Shown in pieces: positions 1 to 7,685 of a stretch of DNA of 22,415 nt. Below the pieces are notes generated by a model. It worked only from the letters and a program-made list of their open reading frames with translations, ran no database searches and was not told where the DNA came from. A program made the translations under genes and the position numbers. The DNA is from CAYSIX01 sp964431205 (GTDB lineage: Bacteria > Planctomycetota > Phycisphaerae > Phycisphaerales > Phycisphaeraceae), in assembly GCA_964431205.1 (NCBI GenBank), contig CAYSIX010000042.1, forward strand, positions 1-22,415. The letters run 5' to 3'. Each line of letters opens with the position of its first letter. Position 1 is the stretch's first letter.

Positions 1-888
1 GTCGAAGTCGGCGGTGAGGCCGGCGACGGAGAAGTCGGCGAAGTCGATGTGGGTGTCGACGGGGGTGGCCCAGGAGGTGTCGCCCCCGCCGAAGAAGGTG
101 GAGAAGAACAGGCCCTCGATCTTGAGGGAGTCGACGGTGCGGAAGGTGAGGTTGGATTGTTGGAGGACGAGGTGGTCGTCGAGCCAGACGCGGACGGAGC
201 CGTCGTCGTGACCGGGGGTGTTGAGGATGACCTCTTGTTGGAGGCGGTACCAGGTGCCGGGCTGGAATCGCCAGGCGCCGCGTTGGATGGAGACCTGCGG
301 GTTGTGGGCGAGGTAGGCGTAGACCTCGCCGTCGCCGTGTCGTCGCCACATGAAGCGAGTGGAGAGGCCGTCGGTGCCGTCGGGGTGGGCGCCGCCGCTG
401 ATCTGGTGTCCGCCGAAGAGGCCGGGGAGCTTGCCGCCCTTGACCCACTGGAAGTTGTCGGCGAATCGGAGGGAGAAGGAGAGGGTCAGGGCATCGGCTG
501 GTGGGAGGTGGAGGTCGGCGAGGAACTGAGCGCCGCCGAGGGGCGCGTCGCCGCGGTTGTGTGAGCCGGGGTTGGCCGAGCCTTGGGGGAAGCGGACGCG
601 GAGGACGGTGTCGTCGAAGGTGGCGGTGGGGTCGGGGATGAAGTCGGTGTTTTCGGCGAGGCCGAAGCTGCGTGAGGGGCGGACCTGCCAGGTGTCGCGC
701 CAGTCGGGCTCGAAGGAGCCGGACCAGAGGGTGGCGGCGTCGGTGTGGGGTGCGATAGCGAGGGCGAGCAGGGCGGCGAGCGAGGCGAGGAGCGGGGCGG
801 TGATTGTGTCGCGCGGCGCGGGGGATGTGCGGCGTGTGATGAGGCGGGACGCGAGCCGGCACGGAATGGTCGCGTGTGGTGGATTCAT
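1..888 (-). CDS. PL14-type polysaccharide lyase, secreted, 3' end beyond the window
   Basis: The minus-strand frame is open from ATG at 888 to base 1 (296 codons, no stop), so the gene is cut by the left edge. After an Arg-rich start comes a hydrophobic Ala/Leu segment (about residues 36-50) like a signal peptide. The body has the hallmarks of polysaccharide lyase family 14 (alginate/glucuronan lyases): WVKGGKLPGLFGG, STRFMWRRHGDGEVYAYL, a tract reading GTWYRLQQEVILNTPG, and near the end FFSTFFGGGDTSWATP. These sit in the usual order of the PL14 jelly roll. The last visible residues, GLTADFD, match the start of the second dockerin-like repeat of the protein at 3779-5140, so a dockerin-like tail probably follows (inference). 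The start codon overlaps the symporter stop as ATGA, which implies translational coupling. The family call is strong; the exact substrate (alginate or another polyuronate) is not shown by sequence. Confidence 0.82.
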   Translation of the reverse strand, partial: MNPPHATIPCRLASRLITRRTSPAPRDTITAPLLASLAALLALAIAPHTDAATLWSGSFEPDWRDTWQVRPSRSFGLAENTDFIPDPTATFDDTVLRVRFPQGSANPGSHNRGDAPLGGAQFLADLHLPPADALTLSFSLRFADNFQWVKGGKLPGLFGGHQISGGAHPDGTDGLSTRFMWRRHGDGEVYAYLAHNPQVSIQRGAWRFQPGTWYRLQQEVILNTPGHDDGSVRVWLDDHLVLQQSNLTFRTVDSLKIEGLFFSTFFGGGDTSWATPVDTHIDFADFSVAGLTADFD

Positions 889-2756
889 GCGCCCTCGACC
901 TCGACGTTGAGCGGTGCGGGCGGCGTGTCGGCGGTGCGCGGCGGTCGTCGGCCGGCGAGCATCATGAGCACGCCCACGGTCGCGACGGACCCGCCGACGA
1001 AGAGGATGCACATCCGGCCGGACCACGGGTTGGGCAGGGCCATGAGGGCGCAGATGAACAGGCCGGCGGCGAGGCAGAAGGCGCCGATGATCTTGAGCTG
1101 GCGGGGGTCGTTGGCCTGGCCGACCTCCTGCTCGAAGTCGATGGGGCAGCGCATGGTTTCGAAGAAGTCGGTGACCTGAGCCTTGTAGGCGGGGCTCTCG
1201 ACGCGCCAGAAGGGCATGGTGGCGAGGAAGGCGGAGACGCCGACGGCGGTGTTGGCGAAGATCTTGTCCTGGTAGGTCCAGGTCTCGTCGAGGATGGTGA
1301 CGAGCCAGGCGGGGGCCCAGGCGCCCGGGGAGATGCCGACCTCGAAGAAGGCCATGGAGCTGGGGACGAGAGTGATGAGCATGGAGACGATGGCGGACCA
1401 CCACGGGGCGCGCCGGATGAACAGGGCGAGCAGCATGGGGATGGCCAGCGGCGCGCCGAGCAGGGCGCCGACGTCGAGCATGTACTCGAAGACGCCCTTG
1501 GTCGAGCCCTCTTCGGGCTGGGCGAAGTAGAGGGCGGCGGCGACGATGGCGATGCCGAAGACCAGCGAGAAGAACTGGCTGAGGCGGAACATGGTGTGCT
1601 CGCGTGGCTCGGGCAGGCCGGTCCAGCGCCACAGGCCGGGGAAGATGTCGCGTGTGAAGATGGCGGCGTTGCGGTTCAGGCCCGAGTCCATGCTGCTCAT
1701 GGTGGCGGCGAACATGGCCACGACCATGAGCCCGGTCATGCCCGCGGGCAGGAGGCGCATGCTGATGACGGCGTAGGCGGACTCCTCGGGCTTGGGCAGG
1801 CCGCTGTTGGCCATGACCTCGTCGAAGAAGATCATGCGGGCGACCATGGGGGGCACGAACCAGACGGCGGTGCCGAGGATCATGAGGATGCAGGCGAGCA
1901 GGGCGGCCTTGCGGGCCTCGCGGCCGTCCTTGACGGCGAAGTACTTGGGCGCGGCGGTGATGGCCATGTTGTTCATCGTCTTCCACATGATGGTGGCGAC
2001 GGCGAAGGCCATGCCGTACTTGAGCAGCGGGATCTTCTCCGGCGCGTTCTCGAAGCGGACGGCCGGGTCGTTGATGAAGCGGAACTGCTCGGTCAGGCCG
2101 TACTGATCGATGCTGTGGAAGAACCCGCTGATCCCGCCGACCTCGGCCAGGGCGAGGAACGCGACGACGAGTGACAGCGGGATGAGGATCATGAGCTGGA
2201 GGAAGTCGGTGGCCATGACGGCCCAGCTCCCGCCGAAGACGGAGTAGATCAGCACGACGGCGCCGGTGGCGAGGATGACGGTTTCGAGGTCGTAGCCGAA
2301 GACGGTGTGGGCGAAGATGCCCAGGCCGGTCAGCCAAAGGGCGGCGTAGAGGATGCCCAGGATCATGTTGAACCAGGCGTAGATCTGCTGGGTGAGCCGG
2401 CCGAATCGCTTGCGGATGACCTCGGGGGCGGTGATGGAGCGGAGCTGGCGGTACCAGGGCCCGACGAAGGCGAAGACGAGGAAGAATCCCAGGGCGTTGC
2501 CGATGAAGATGATGGTGACGCCGAAGCCGCTCTCGAACGCGGCGCCGGCCATGGCGGTGAACGTCACGGCGCTGAAGGCGGTCATGAACGCGCTGGCGCC
2601 GACGAGCCACCACGTGCCGCGGCAGCCGTTGCGGAAGTAGTCGCTCACGTTCGCGTTGAACTTGCGGAACACGAGCCCCAGCAGCACGAGGAACACCAGG
2701 TATCCGCTGATGACCAGGTACTCGATCGTGTGGTCGATGGGTTGAGCGTCGGGCAT
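885..2756 (-). CDS. Sodium/solute symporter (SSS/SSF family)
   Basis: This 623-residue protein has about fourteen hydrophobic segments and belongs to the solute:sodium symporter family (PF00474). The first core helix region reads MTAFSAVTFTAMAG (about residues 58-71). The region FAATMSSMDSGLNRN (349-363) carries the Ser-Ser pair that in vSGLT-like proteins forms part of the sodium site. It should import a sugar or uronate with sodium across the inner membrane. A soluble stretch (about 525-560) and two more hydrophobic segments extend the C-terminus, so the protein is longer than the minimal family core. ATG at 2756 has no clear Shine-Dalgarno sequence. The stop overlaps the PL14 start by four bases, which suggests uptake of lyase products (inference). 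Substrate specificity cannot be read from sequence. Confidence 0.9.
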   Translation of the reverse strand: MPDAQPIDHTIEYLVISGYLVFLVLLGLVFRKFNANVSDYFRNGCRGTWWLVGASAFMTAFSAVTFTAMAGAAFESGFGVTIIFIGNALGFFLVFAFVGPWYRQLRSITAPEVIRKRFGRLTQQIYAWFNMILGILYAALWLTGLGIFAHTVFGYDLETVILATGAVVLIYSVFGGSWAVMATDFLQLMILIPLSLVVAFLALAEVGGISGFFHSIDQYGLTEQFRFINDPAVRFENAPEKIPLLKYGMAFAVATIMWKTMNNMAITAAPKYFAVKDGREARKAALLACILMILGTAVWFVPPMVARMIFFDEVMANSGLPKPEESAYAVISMRLLPAGMTGLMVVAMFAATMSSMDSGLNRNAAIFTRDIFPGLWRWTGLPEPREHTMFRLSQFFSLVFGIAIVAAALYFAQPEEGSTKGVFEYMLDVGALLGAPLAIPMLLALFIRRAPWWSAIVSMLITLVPSSMAFFEVGISPGAWAPAWLVTILDETWTYQDKIFANTAVGVSAFLATMPFWRVESPAYKAQVTDFFETMRCPIDFEQEVGQANDPRQLKIIGAFCLAAGLFICALMALPNPWSGRMCILFVGGSVATVGVLMMLAGRRPPRTADTPPAPLNVEVEGA

Positions 2757-2823
2757 AGAGCAGGTGTCCGGGAACAGGCCCCTGAGGTCACGTTCGCGAT
2801 GTCACGGTCCCGTCGATGTCGGA

Positions 2824-3675
2824 TCAGCCGTCAAACGCCTCGGCGTCCTCGTCGTACTCGCGCTCGAAGAAGCCGTCGGGGTCACGGAAGGCCTCGGCGG
2901 CGCCGGCGCGGTCCTGCGAGCTGGCGTGGCCGTCCATGTACCCGACGTTGAGGTTGTCCTTGCCGTGGCGGATCGGGTCGGCGTTGCCATACAGGGGGAT
3001 ATCGGGATTGAAGCGGGAGGCGCTCTTCTTGCCGAAGTACATCCTGCCGCCGGTGACGCGTGTGCTGATGTGCCACTCGTTGCTGTCGCCGGTGATGCCG
3101 CGGCCGGAAGGCCCGCCGCGGGTGTCGTTGTATCGCCACCAGCTCGAGATCGGCTCGTTGCCCTGGGCGTCGTAGCCGACGGGGTTGTAGCGGGGGTCGT
3201 CCGTGCTGGGGATCTTCTCGTCGGGCTTGCCGAGCAGGTGACGGTTCATGCCGTAACCGGGCTTGGAGCTGCCGGCAAGGTCGCGCCACTGGGAGTAGTT
3301 ATTGATGTAAGTGGGGCAGGTGAAGGTGCGGGTCATGAACTCGCTGCGATCACCGCTCTCGTCGCGTTTGGCCTTGATGATCACGTCACCGAGGATCTCG
3401 AACCAGAAGACGTTGATGTAGCCGCTGGGCCCGCCGGCGAGCTTTCGCCGAAGCGCCGGGTCGTCCTGCGCCAACGGCACGATCAGGTTGTCGTTCTCGG
3501 TGCCGTAGATCGCGTGGCCGACGCCGATCTGGCGCTGGTTGCTCATGCACTGCATGTTGCGGGCGGCGTCGCGCGCGGCGCCGAGCGCGGGCAGCAGGAT
3601 GCCGATCAGCAGCGCGATGATGGAGATGACCACCAGCAGTTCGATGAGGGTGAAGGCGTTTCGTGAACGGAACAT
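2824..3675 (-). CDS. Prepilin-type N-terminal cleavage/methylation domain protein (type II pseudopilin-like)
   Basis: The 283-residue product starts with a class III prepilin signal: short basic leader, then A|FTLIELLVVISIIALLIG with the conserved Glu at +5 and one hydrophobic helix. The C-terminal part contains RHGKDNLNVGYMDGHA, the H-x-DG signature of the large planctomycete/verrucomicrobial pseudopilin-like families. Such proteins are processed by prepilin peptidase and sit in the inner membrane or a pseudopilus; their role is unknown and they often neighbour sugar-utilisation genes. An AGGAG Shine-Dalgarno about seven bases upstream supports ATG at 3675. It lies between a PEP-CTERM gene and the symporter, all on the same strand. 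A role in secretion or surface handling of polysaccharide is inference. No other type II secretion gene is in the window. Confidence 0.88.
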   Translation of the reverse strand: MFRSRNAFTLIELLVVISIIALLIGILLPALGAARDAARNMQCMSNQRQIGVGHAIYGTENDNLIVPLAQDDPALRRKLAGGPSGYINVFWFEILGDVIIKAKRDESGDRSEFMTRTFTCPTYINNYSQWRDLAGSSKPGYGMNRHLLGKPDEKIPSTDDPRYNPVGYDAQGNEPISSWWRYNDTRGGPSGRGITGDSNEWHISTRVTGGRMYFGKKSASRFNPDIPLYGNADPIRHGKDNLNVGYMDGHASSQDRAGAAEAFRDPDGFFEREYDEDAEAFDG

Positions 3676-3736
3676 GATCAGACTCCTTCGGGCGAGGGGA
3701 ATCGCCTCATAGAGGAACGAAGACCGGTCGAAACGC

Positions 3737-3762
3737 GGCGGCGCGCTGTCAGGCGCGTCGCC
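3737..3762 (-). terminator. GC-rich hairpin between PEP-CTERM gene and pseudopilin gene
   Basis: GGCGGCGCGC (3737-3746) pairs with GCGCGTCGCC (3753-3762), nine of ten positions, around a six-base loop. It lies just after the stop of the gene ending at 3779. No T-tract follows, so it may be a terminator, an attenuator or an RNA-stabilising hairpin in a longer transcript. Confidence 0.4.
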
Positions 3763-3778
3763 ACGGGTTCAGTCGTCA

Positions 3779-5140
3779 TCAGTCTCTGCGGCGGCGCAGG
3801 GCGGCCAGACCGCCGAGCGCCAGCAGGCCGAGCGTCGCCGGCTCGGGGACCGCGGCCCCGTCCAGGCCCGTGCCGAAGTTGGTCTGCCACAGGCCCAGGT
3901 CGAACGCGTCGACGTCACCGTCGTCATCGAAGTCGGCGGTCAGCCCTTCGCCGGTCTGGCCGAACTGGGTCTGCCAGATGCCCAGGTCGAAGGCGTCGAC
4001 GTCGCCGTCGCCGTCGGCGTCGCCGGTCACGGCGGACACCGCGGAGAACGTCTCGATCATGAAGTTGTCGAGGATGGCGTCGAAGTCCTCGTCGGTGCCG
4101 CCGCTGGACTGGCGGATGGCGAAGTAGTCCCACGAATCGCTCTGGATCCCGCCGGAGCCGACGATGTCGCTGCTGTCCTCGAGCGACTCCTCGCCACCGA
4201 ACGCGAAGGTGTCGCCGTCCGAGTTCTCCCACATCATGGTGGCGAGGATGCTCTGCTCGGTGCGTTCGAGCGTGAGCATGATGGTGTAGACCAGCGGGTC
4301 GCTCTCGGAGCCGGGCACGATCGTGGGCGGGAACTCGGGGATGTTGGGGTCGTCGTCGGGCGTCTGCGGGCGGGCGACGAAGTCCTGGTCCTGCCCCTCG
4401 AGGAAGCGGTCCTGGTTGACCTCCTCGATGATGCGGTAGGTGGTCGGGTCACCGAACTCGCCGATCGGGGCGCGCAACCACCAGCCGGCGTCGCCGACCG
4501 GGCCGGGGTCGCTGCCGCGCCACTCGCCGTCGTCCTCGCCCCAGGTGACGGTCGTGTTCTCGTCGGGCAGGCCGGTGTCGGGGTTGAACGGGCCGACGTC
4601 GGCGGTCTGGCCGAGCTGGTTGTCGGTGTCCTGGAAGAGACCGAAGCGCATCTGGGCGGAGTTGGGCATGCCCTCGGGGTTGGGCGAGTCGGGCCAGAAG
4701 CGGTAGTCGAAGCTGAGCTTGAGCTGGTCGCCGACGTTGGGTCCCAGCTCCACGCGCTGGCCGAAGAACCCGGCGGCCGAGCTGCCGCGGCCCTTGGACT
4801 CCAGGGCCAGCGCCTGTCCGCTGCCGAGCACGCCCGAGTCGTCGATGATGTTGACGTTGATCTTGGGATCGCCGATCCCCCCGCCGGTGAACCCGCGCGT
4901 GGCGGTCCAGACGATGCCCGTCTGGCTCGGGTCTTCGGGCATGGTGATCTCGCCCTCGTCGACCTCGCCGTCGAGGCTCAGGTCGCCGTCGAGGGCGCCG
5001 TCGTTGTTGCGGTCGCCGTCGCCGAACTGGTCGATGACGACCACCTCGGCCGAGGCGCCGGCGCCGAGGATCAGCGTCGCGCCGATCGCCGGTGCGATCC
5101 ACCGGCCGGTGATTCTGCTGTGCTTCCTTCTGACTCGCAT
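3779..5140 (-). CDS. Secreted PEP-CTERM protein with paired dockerin-like repeats
   Basis: This 453-residue protein has a basic start and a hydrophobic signal segment ending near GAGASA, an Asp-rich EF-hand-like stretch (DRNNDGALDGD and following), a large domain I do not recognise, two dockerin-like repeats (DGDVDAFDLGIWQ and DGDVDAFDLGLWQ), and a PEP-CTERM tail (VPEPATLG, a hydrophobic helix, then RRRR). PEP-CTERM tails are substrates of exosortase in the inner membrane. The large domain is paralogous to the next gene upstream (5239-6360): both share GFFGQ, GPNVGD, LFQDTDNQLGQTADVG and SDPGPVGD. It may be a sugar-binding jelly roll, but that is a guess. A TTG six bases upstream is in frame, but GGAGG (5155-5150) lies one base from it and about seven bases from ATG at 5140, so I choose the ATG. 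Confidence 0.85.
   Translation of the reverse strand: MRVRRKHSRITGRWIAPAIGATLILGAGASAEVVVIDQFGDGDRNNDGALDGDLSLDGEVDEGEITMPEDPSQTGIVWTATRGFTGGGIGDPKINVNIIDDSGVLGSGQALALESKGRGSSAAGFFGQRVELGPNVGDQLKLSFDYRFWPDSPNPEGMPNSAQMRFGLFQDTDNQLGQTADVGPFNPDTGLPDENTTVTWGEDDGEWRGSDPGPVGDAGWWLRAPIGEFGDPTTYRIIEEVNQDRFLEGQDQDFVARPQTPDDDPNIPEFPPTIVPGSESDPLVYTIMLTLERTEQSILATMMWENSDGDTFAFGGEESLEDSSDIVGSGGIQSDSWDYFAIRQSSGGTDEDFDAILDNFMIETFSAVSAVTGDADGDGDVDAFDLGIWQTQFGQTGEGLTADFDDDGDVDAFDLGLWQTNFGTGLDGAAVPEPATLGLLALGGLAALRRRRD
3872..4024 (-). repeat. Dockerin-like doublet coding cassette (copy 1)
   Basis: Encodes two tandem units of the pattern DxDxDGDVDxFDLGxWQTxFG near the C-terminus of the 3779-5140 protein, directly before the PEP-CTERM tail. 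Each Asp-rich loop resembles the calcium loop of type I dockerins. The nucleotide sequence is close to the copies at 16164-16322, 20625-20783 and 21421-21573. Confidence 0.8.
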
Positions 5141-5146
5141 GGTCAA

Positions 5147-5155
5147 ACCTCCTAT
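5147..5155 (-). promoter_or_regulatory. Shine-Dalgarno deciding the ATG at 5140
   Basis: On the minus strand the sequence reads GGAGGTTTGACC then ATG. The GGAGG core is correctly spaced for ATG at 5140 but abuts an upstream in-frame TTG, which rules against the longer start. Confidence 0.7.
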
Positions 5156-5195
5156 CGCGTCATGTGAACCTCGAAGTGTCCTGAGTCACGGCAAG

Positions 5196-5225
5196 GCGTC
5201 GGCGCGGCGCGAACCGCGCCGACGC
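5196..5225 (-). terminator. Perfect 12-bp hairpin after the upstream PEP-CTERM gene
   Basis: GCGTCGGCGCGG (5196-5207) and CCGCGCCGACGC (5214-5225) are exact reverse complements around the loop CGCGAA. The hairpin begins about 14 bases past the stop at 5239. There is no T-tract, so it could terminate, attenuate, or protect the 3' end of the upstream message so that the two paralogues are expressed at different levels. Confidence 0.55.
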
Positions 5226-5238
5226 GGGGTCGGGTCGT

Positions 5239-6360
5239 TCAGCGTCGCCGGCGCGCCGCGAAGGCGGCGAGCGGAGCGAGCAGGATCAGGCTCGCGGGCT
5301 CGGGGACGATCGAGACGTTGTCGATGATGTAGTCCCAGTCGCCGTTCGAGCCGGTGTTACGCAGGGCGATGTAGTCGAACGAATCCGGCGGGGCGCCCAG
5401 CACCATGACGTCGGGATCGTTCGGGTCGATCTCGTCGCTGAGCACCAGCACGCCGTCGATGAACGACGAGACCAGGACGCTGGTGTCGGTCCGCTCGATC
5501 TCGAGGCGGAGGCGGTGCGGCATGGTGGGGACCTGGTTCATCGGGTCGTCGGCCAGGTCGGCGCCGATGCGGCCCCCGGGCCCGTCGCCCTCGGGTGAGG
5601 CGACGGTGTCCTGGTCGCCGCCGTTGCCGACGCTGCTGCCCTCGAGGAACCGCTCAGCGTTGTTTTCATAGTTGATGCGGGCGTCGAGCGGGTCGCTCAG
5701 AGCGCCGATGGGGATCCGGGCCCAGATACCCTTGTCGCCGACCGGGCCGGGGTCGCTCTCGCGCCACAGGCCGTCGTCGCCGCCCCAGACGGCGGTGGTG
5801 TTCTCCTTGCCGACGTCGGCGGTCTGGCCGAGCTGGTTGTCGGTGTCCTGGAACAGGCCCCAGCGCAGCTCGCCGTTGGCCGGCGGGGGCGAGGGGTTGT
5901 TCGACTCGGTCCAGATGCGGAAGTCGAACTCAGCGACGACCTTGTCGCCGACGTTGGGACCGATCTGCACCGACTGGCCGAAGAACCCGGCCATCGAGCT
6001 GCCGCTGCCCTTGGCCTCGGCGCCCAGCGCCAGGCCCGAGCCGATGCCCGCCGAGTCATCGATGATCTTGGCGTTGGGCTTGGGATCGCCGTCGTTGCTG
6101 CCGGTGAACCCGCGCGTCGCGTACCACTTGATGCCCACGTCGCCGGCGTCGGTCGCCATCGAGACCTCTTCCGGGTCGATCGTGTCGTCCAGGTCCACGT
6201 CCACGTCGAACGGCTCGATGGCACCGTTGTTGTCGCGGTCGGCGTCACCGAACCCGTCGGTGAACGTCACCGCCCACGCGGTCGATCCGACCGGCAGCAT
6301 GCCCGCCGCCACGATCGCCGCCCACAGCCTTCCGTTCTGTCTCTGCGTTTCTCCAAACAT
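5239..6360 (-). CDS. Secreted PEP-CTERM protein, paralogue of the neighbour, no dockerin-like repeats
   Basis: The product has 373 residues, with a signal peptide ending near GSTAWA. An Asp-rich opening (DGFGDADRDNNGAIE) may bind calcium. The main domain is shared with the protein at 3779-5140 (for example YATRGFTG, IIDDSAGIGSG, MAGFFGQ, LFQDTDNQLGQTADVG). The C-terminus reads VPEPASLILLAPLAAFAARRRR, a standard PEP-CTERM sorting signal. Unlike its paralogue it goes from the main domain to the anchor without the dockerin-like doublet. AGGAGG at 6370-6365 sits four to five bases before ATG at 6360. Both genes lie between a LacI regulator and a pseudopilin gene, so a surface role in polysaccharide capture is plausible, but the domain function is unknown to me. 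Confidence 0.84.
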   Translation of the reverse strand: MFGETQRQNGRLWAAIVAAGMLPVGSTAWAVTFTDGFGDADRDNNGAIEPFDVDVDLDDTIDPEEVSMATDAGDVGIKWYATRGFTGSNDGDPKPNAKIIDDSAGIGSGLALGAEAKGSGSSMAGFFGQSVQIGPNVGDKVVAEFDFRIWTESNNPSPPPANGELRWGLFQDTDNQLGQTADVGKENTTAVWGGDDGLWRESDPGPVGDKGIWARIPIGALSDPLDARINYENNAERFLEGSSVGNGGDQDTVASPEGDGPGGRIGADLADDPMNQVPTMPHRLRLEIERTDTSVLVSSFIDGVLVLSDEIDPNDPDVMVLGAPPDSFDYIALRNTGSNGDWDYIIDNVSIVPEPASLILLAPLAAFAARRRR

Positions 6361-6430
6361 GATTCCTCCTTCTTCTAAACGAGGTGCCTGACACTACGTG
6401 ATGCAGCCTCAAACCAGACTCCAAACTCCA

Positions 6431-6457
6431 GCGGGGCCGCAACGCGCGACGGCCCGC
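6431..6457 (-). terminator. Hairpin after the first LacI gene
   Basis: GGGCCG (6434-6439) pairs with CGGCCC (6450-6455) around a ten-base loop, with further outer GC pairing. It begins about ten bases after the LacI stop at 6468 and precedes the PEP-CTERM gene starting at 6360. No T-tract follows, so termination is uncertain. I found no convincing promoter hexamers in the rest of 6361-6467. Confidence 0.35.
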
Positions 6458-6467
6458 CACGATTCAT

Positions 6468-7541
6468 TCATCCCTGCCCACCGCCGTCGGCGCCCGCCGG
6501 CAACGCCGCGTCCGCCGGGATCAACGCCGGCTCGACCAGCAGGTCCGCACGCACCGGCGCGAACGGGTCGCGCAGCCGCGCCAGCAACTGCGTCACCGCG
6601 CGCTGGCCGATCACGTCCGGGCGCAGGTCGATCGTCGCCGGCCGCGGGTCCAGCCCGATCAGCGCCGACCGGTCGTTGTTGCACGAAACGATCTCCAGGT
6701 CCTTGCCCGGCTCGACGCCGCGACGCCGCAACGCCCGGTACGCCAGCGCCGCCGCCGTGTCCGCCGGCACGAACACGCCCGTCGGCCTCGGGTCCAGCCC
6801 CAGCAGCCGCTCGATCATCTGTTCCATCCGGTCGTCGGCCAGCTCATCGCGGATCGAGAGCAGGTCGCCCGGCGGCTTCGGCGCGCCCGCGTCGATCTGC
6901 GCCAGCGTCGCGCCGGCTTCCTCGGCCATCGCGCGCAGCACCCCGCCACGCTCGACAAAAGCCGGGTGCTCCGGCGTCGGGTTCAGATACGCCAGGTGAC
7001 GGTGCCCGCGCTCGAGCAGGTACCGGCCCGCCAGACGCGCCACCGCCGCGTTGTTCGGTCGAACACGGTCCCCCCAGTCCTCCCCGCCCCGACGCGTCAG
7101 CAGCCACACCGTCGGGAACCCTTCCAGGCGCTCGCGCAGCTCGCCCTCGGGCGTCCGGCCCAGCAGCAGCAGGCCGTCTACGGCATCGCCCGAAAGATTC
7201 GGCGGCAACTGCCCGTGCTCGGAGACCTGCCCGAACGTCATCGACAGCTTGCGTTCGGCCAGGGCACGCTCGACCGCGTGCAGGATCGCGCTGATCAGCG
7301 ACACGCGCGCCAGGCCCAGGTCGGCGCCGACCAGCAGCGTGGCGATCGAACGGGCGCGCACGCCGTCGCGGGCCCGCGTCTGCGGGCCGCGGCGGGTATT
7401 CGGCGGGGTGTAGCCCAGCTCGGCCATCGCCCGGCGCACGTTGCGGACCGTCTGCGGCGCGACGCCGGGCTTGTTGTTGATCACCCGCGACACCGTGGTG
7501 TGTGACAGCCCGGCGAGTCTGGCAACTTCCGTGATCGACAT
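6468..7541 (-). CDS. LacI-family transcriptional regulator (copy 1)
   Basis: This 357-residue cytoplasmic repressor has an N-terminal helix-turn-helix (SITEVARLAGLSHTTVSRVI, then NNKPGV) and a periplasmic-binding-protein-like sugar domain (about residues 65-340). Family members dimerise and release DNA on binding a sugar. The usual hinge-helix ARxL motif after the GYTPP segment is absent; an Arg-rich tract (NTRRGPQTRARDG) takes its place. I choose ATG at 7541 because it opens directly into the DNA-binding helix. A longer frame to 7628 has no ribosome site and runs across a TTGACA promoter. It is a clear paralogue of the LacI at 13630-14688. The neighbouring palindromes at 7585-7616 suggest autoregulation. 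The inducer is not readable; an alginate-derived sugar is an inference from context. Confidence 0.9.
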   Translation of the reverse strand: MSITEVARLAGLSHTTVSRVINNKPGVAPQTVRNVRRAMAELGYTPPNTRRGPQTRARDGVRARSIATLLVGADLGLARVSLISAILHAVERALAERKLSMTFGQVSEHGQLPPNLSGDAVDGLLLLGRTPEGELRERLEGFPTVWLLTRRGGEDWGDRVRPNNAAVARLAGRYLLERGHRHLAYLNPTPEHPAFVERGGVLRAMAEEAGATLAQIDAGAPKPPGDLLSIRDELADDRMEQMIERLLGLDPRPTGVFVPADTAAALAYRALRRRGVEPGKDLEIVSCNNDRSALIGLDPRPATIDLRPDVIGQRAVTQLLARLRDPFAPVRADLLVEPALIPADAALPAGADGGGQG

Positions 7542-7550
7542 GCTTGGTTG

Positions 7551-7580
7551 AGCATACCGGCGCCACACGGCCATTGTCAA
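7551..7580 (-). promoter_or_regulatory. Promoter of LacI copy 1, apparently leaderless
   Basis: On the minus strand TTGACA (7580-7575) is followed after 18 bases by TATGCT (7556-7551), and ATG at 7541 lies only nine bases past the -10. Transcription would start at or next to the ATG, and no Shine-Dalgarno is present. The spacer carries TGTGGCG (7567-7561), which recurs at the same distance from TTGACA at the other LacI gene. Confidence 0.6.
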
Positions 7581-7584
7581 GACC

Positions 7585-7616
7585 AATGTTCGCAATTGAA
7601 CATTCGGGTTGTTCAA
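7585..7616. promoter_or_regulatory. Candidate LacI-type operator array
   Basis: AATGTTC (7585-7591) and GAACATT (7598-7604) form a perfect 7-bp inverted repeat with a six-base spacer. TTGAACA (7596-7602) also forms a second perfect inverted repeat with TGTTCAA (7610-7616), spacer seven. Another TGTTCAA lies at 7671-7677. The array ends four bases upstream of the LacI -35, a typical position for autoregulation. Confidence 0.55.
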
Positions 7617-7685
7617 CGATATATTCATATAAATCAGGCAGTTGCGTAACAGATCGCCTATCTTTTCACATGTTCAATCCAGCCG

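Noticed and set aside
49..564. Plus-strand open frame of 171 codons
   Set aside because: It is antisense to the PL14-type lyase, whose minus-strand frame is open and has family motifs; its translation is low-complexity Gly/Val/Glu.
876..2174. Plus-strand open frame of 432 codons
   Set aside because: Antisense shadow of the symporter; composition is His/Asp/Gly/Glu-rich with no recognisable fold.
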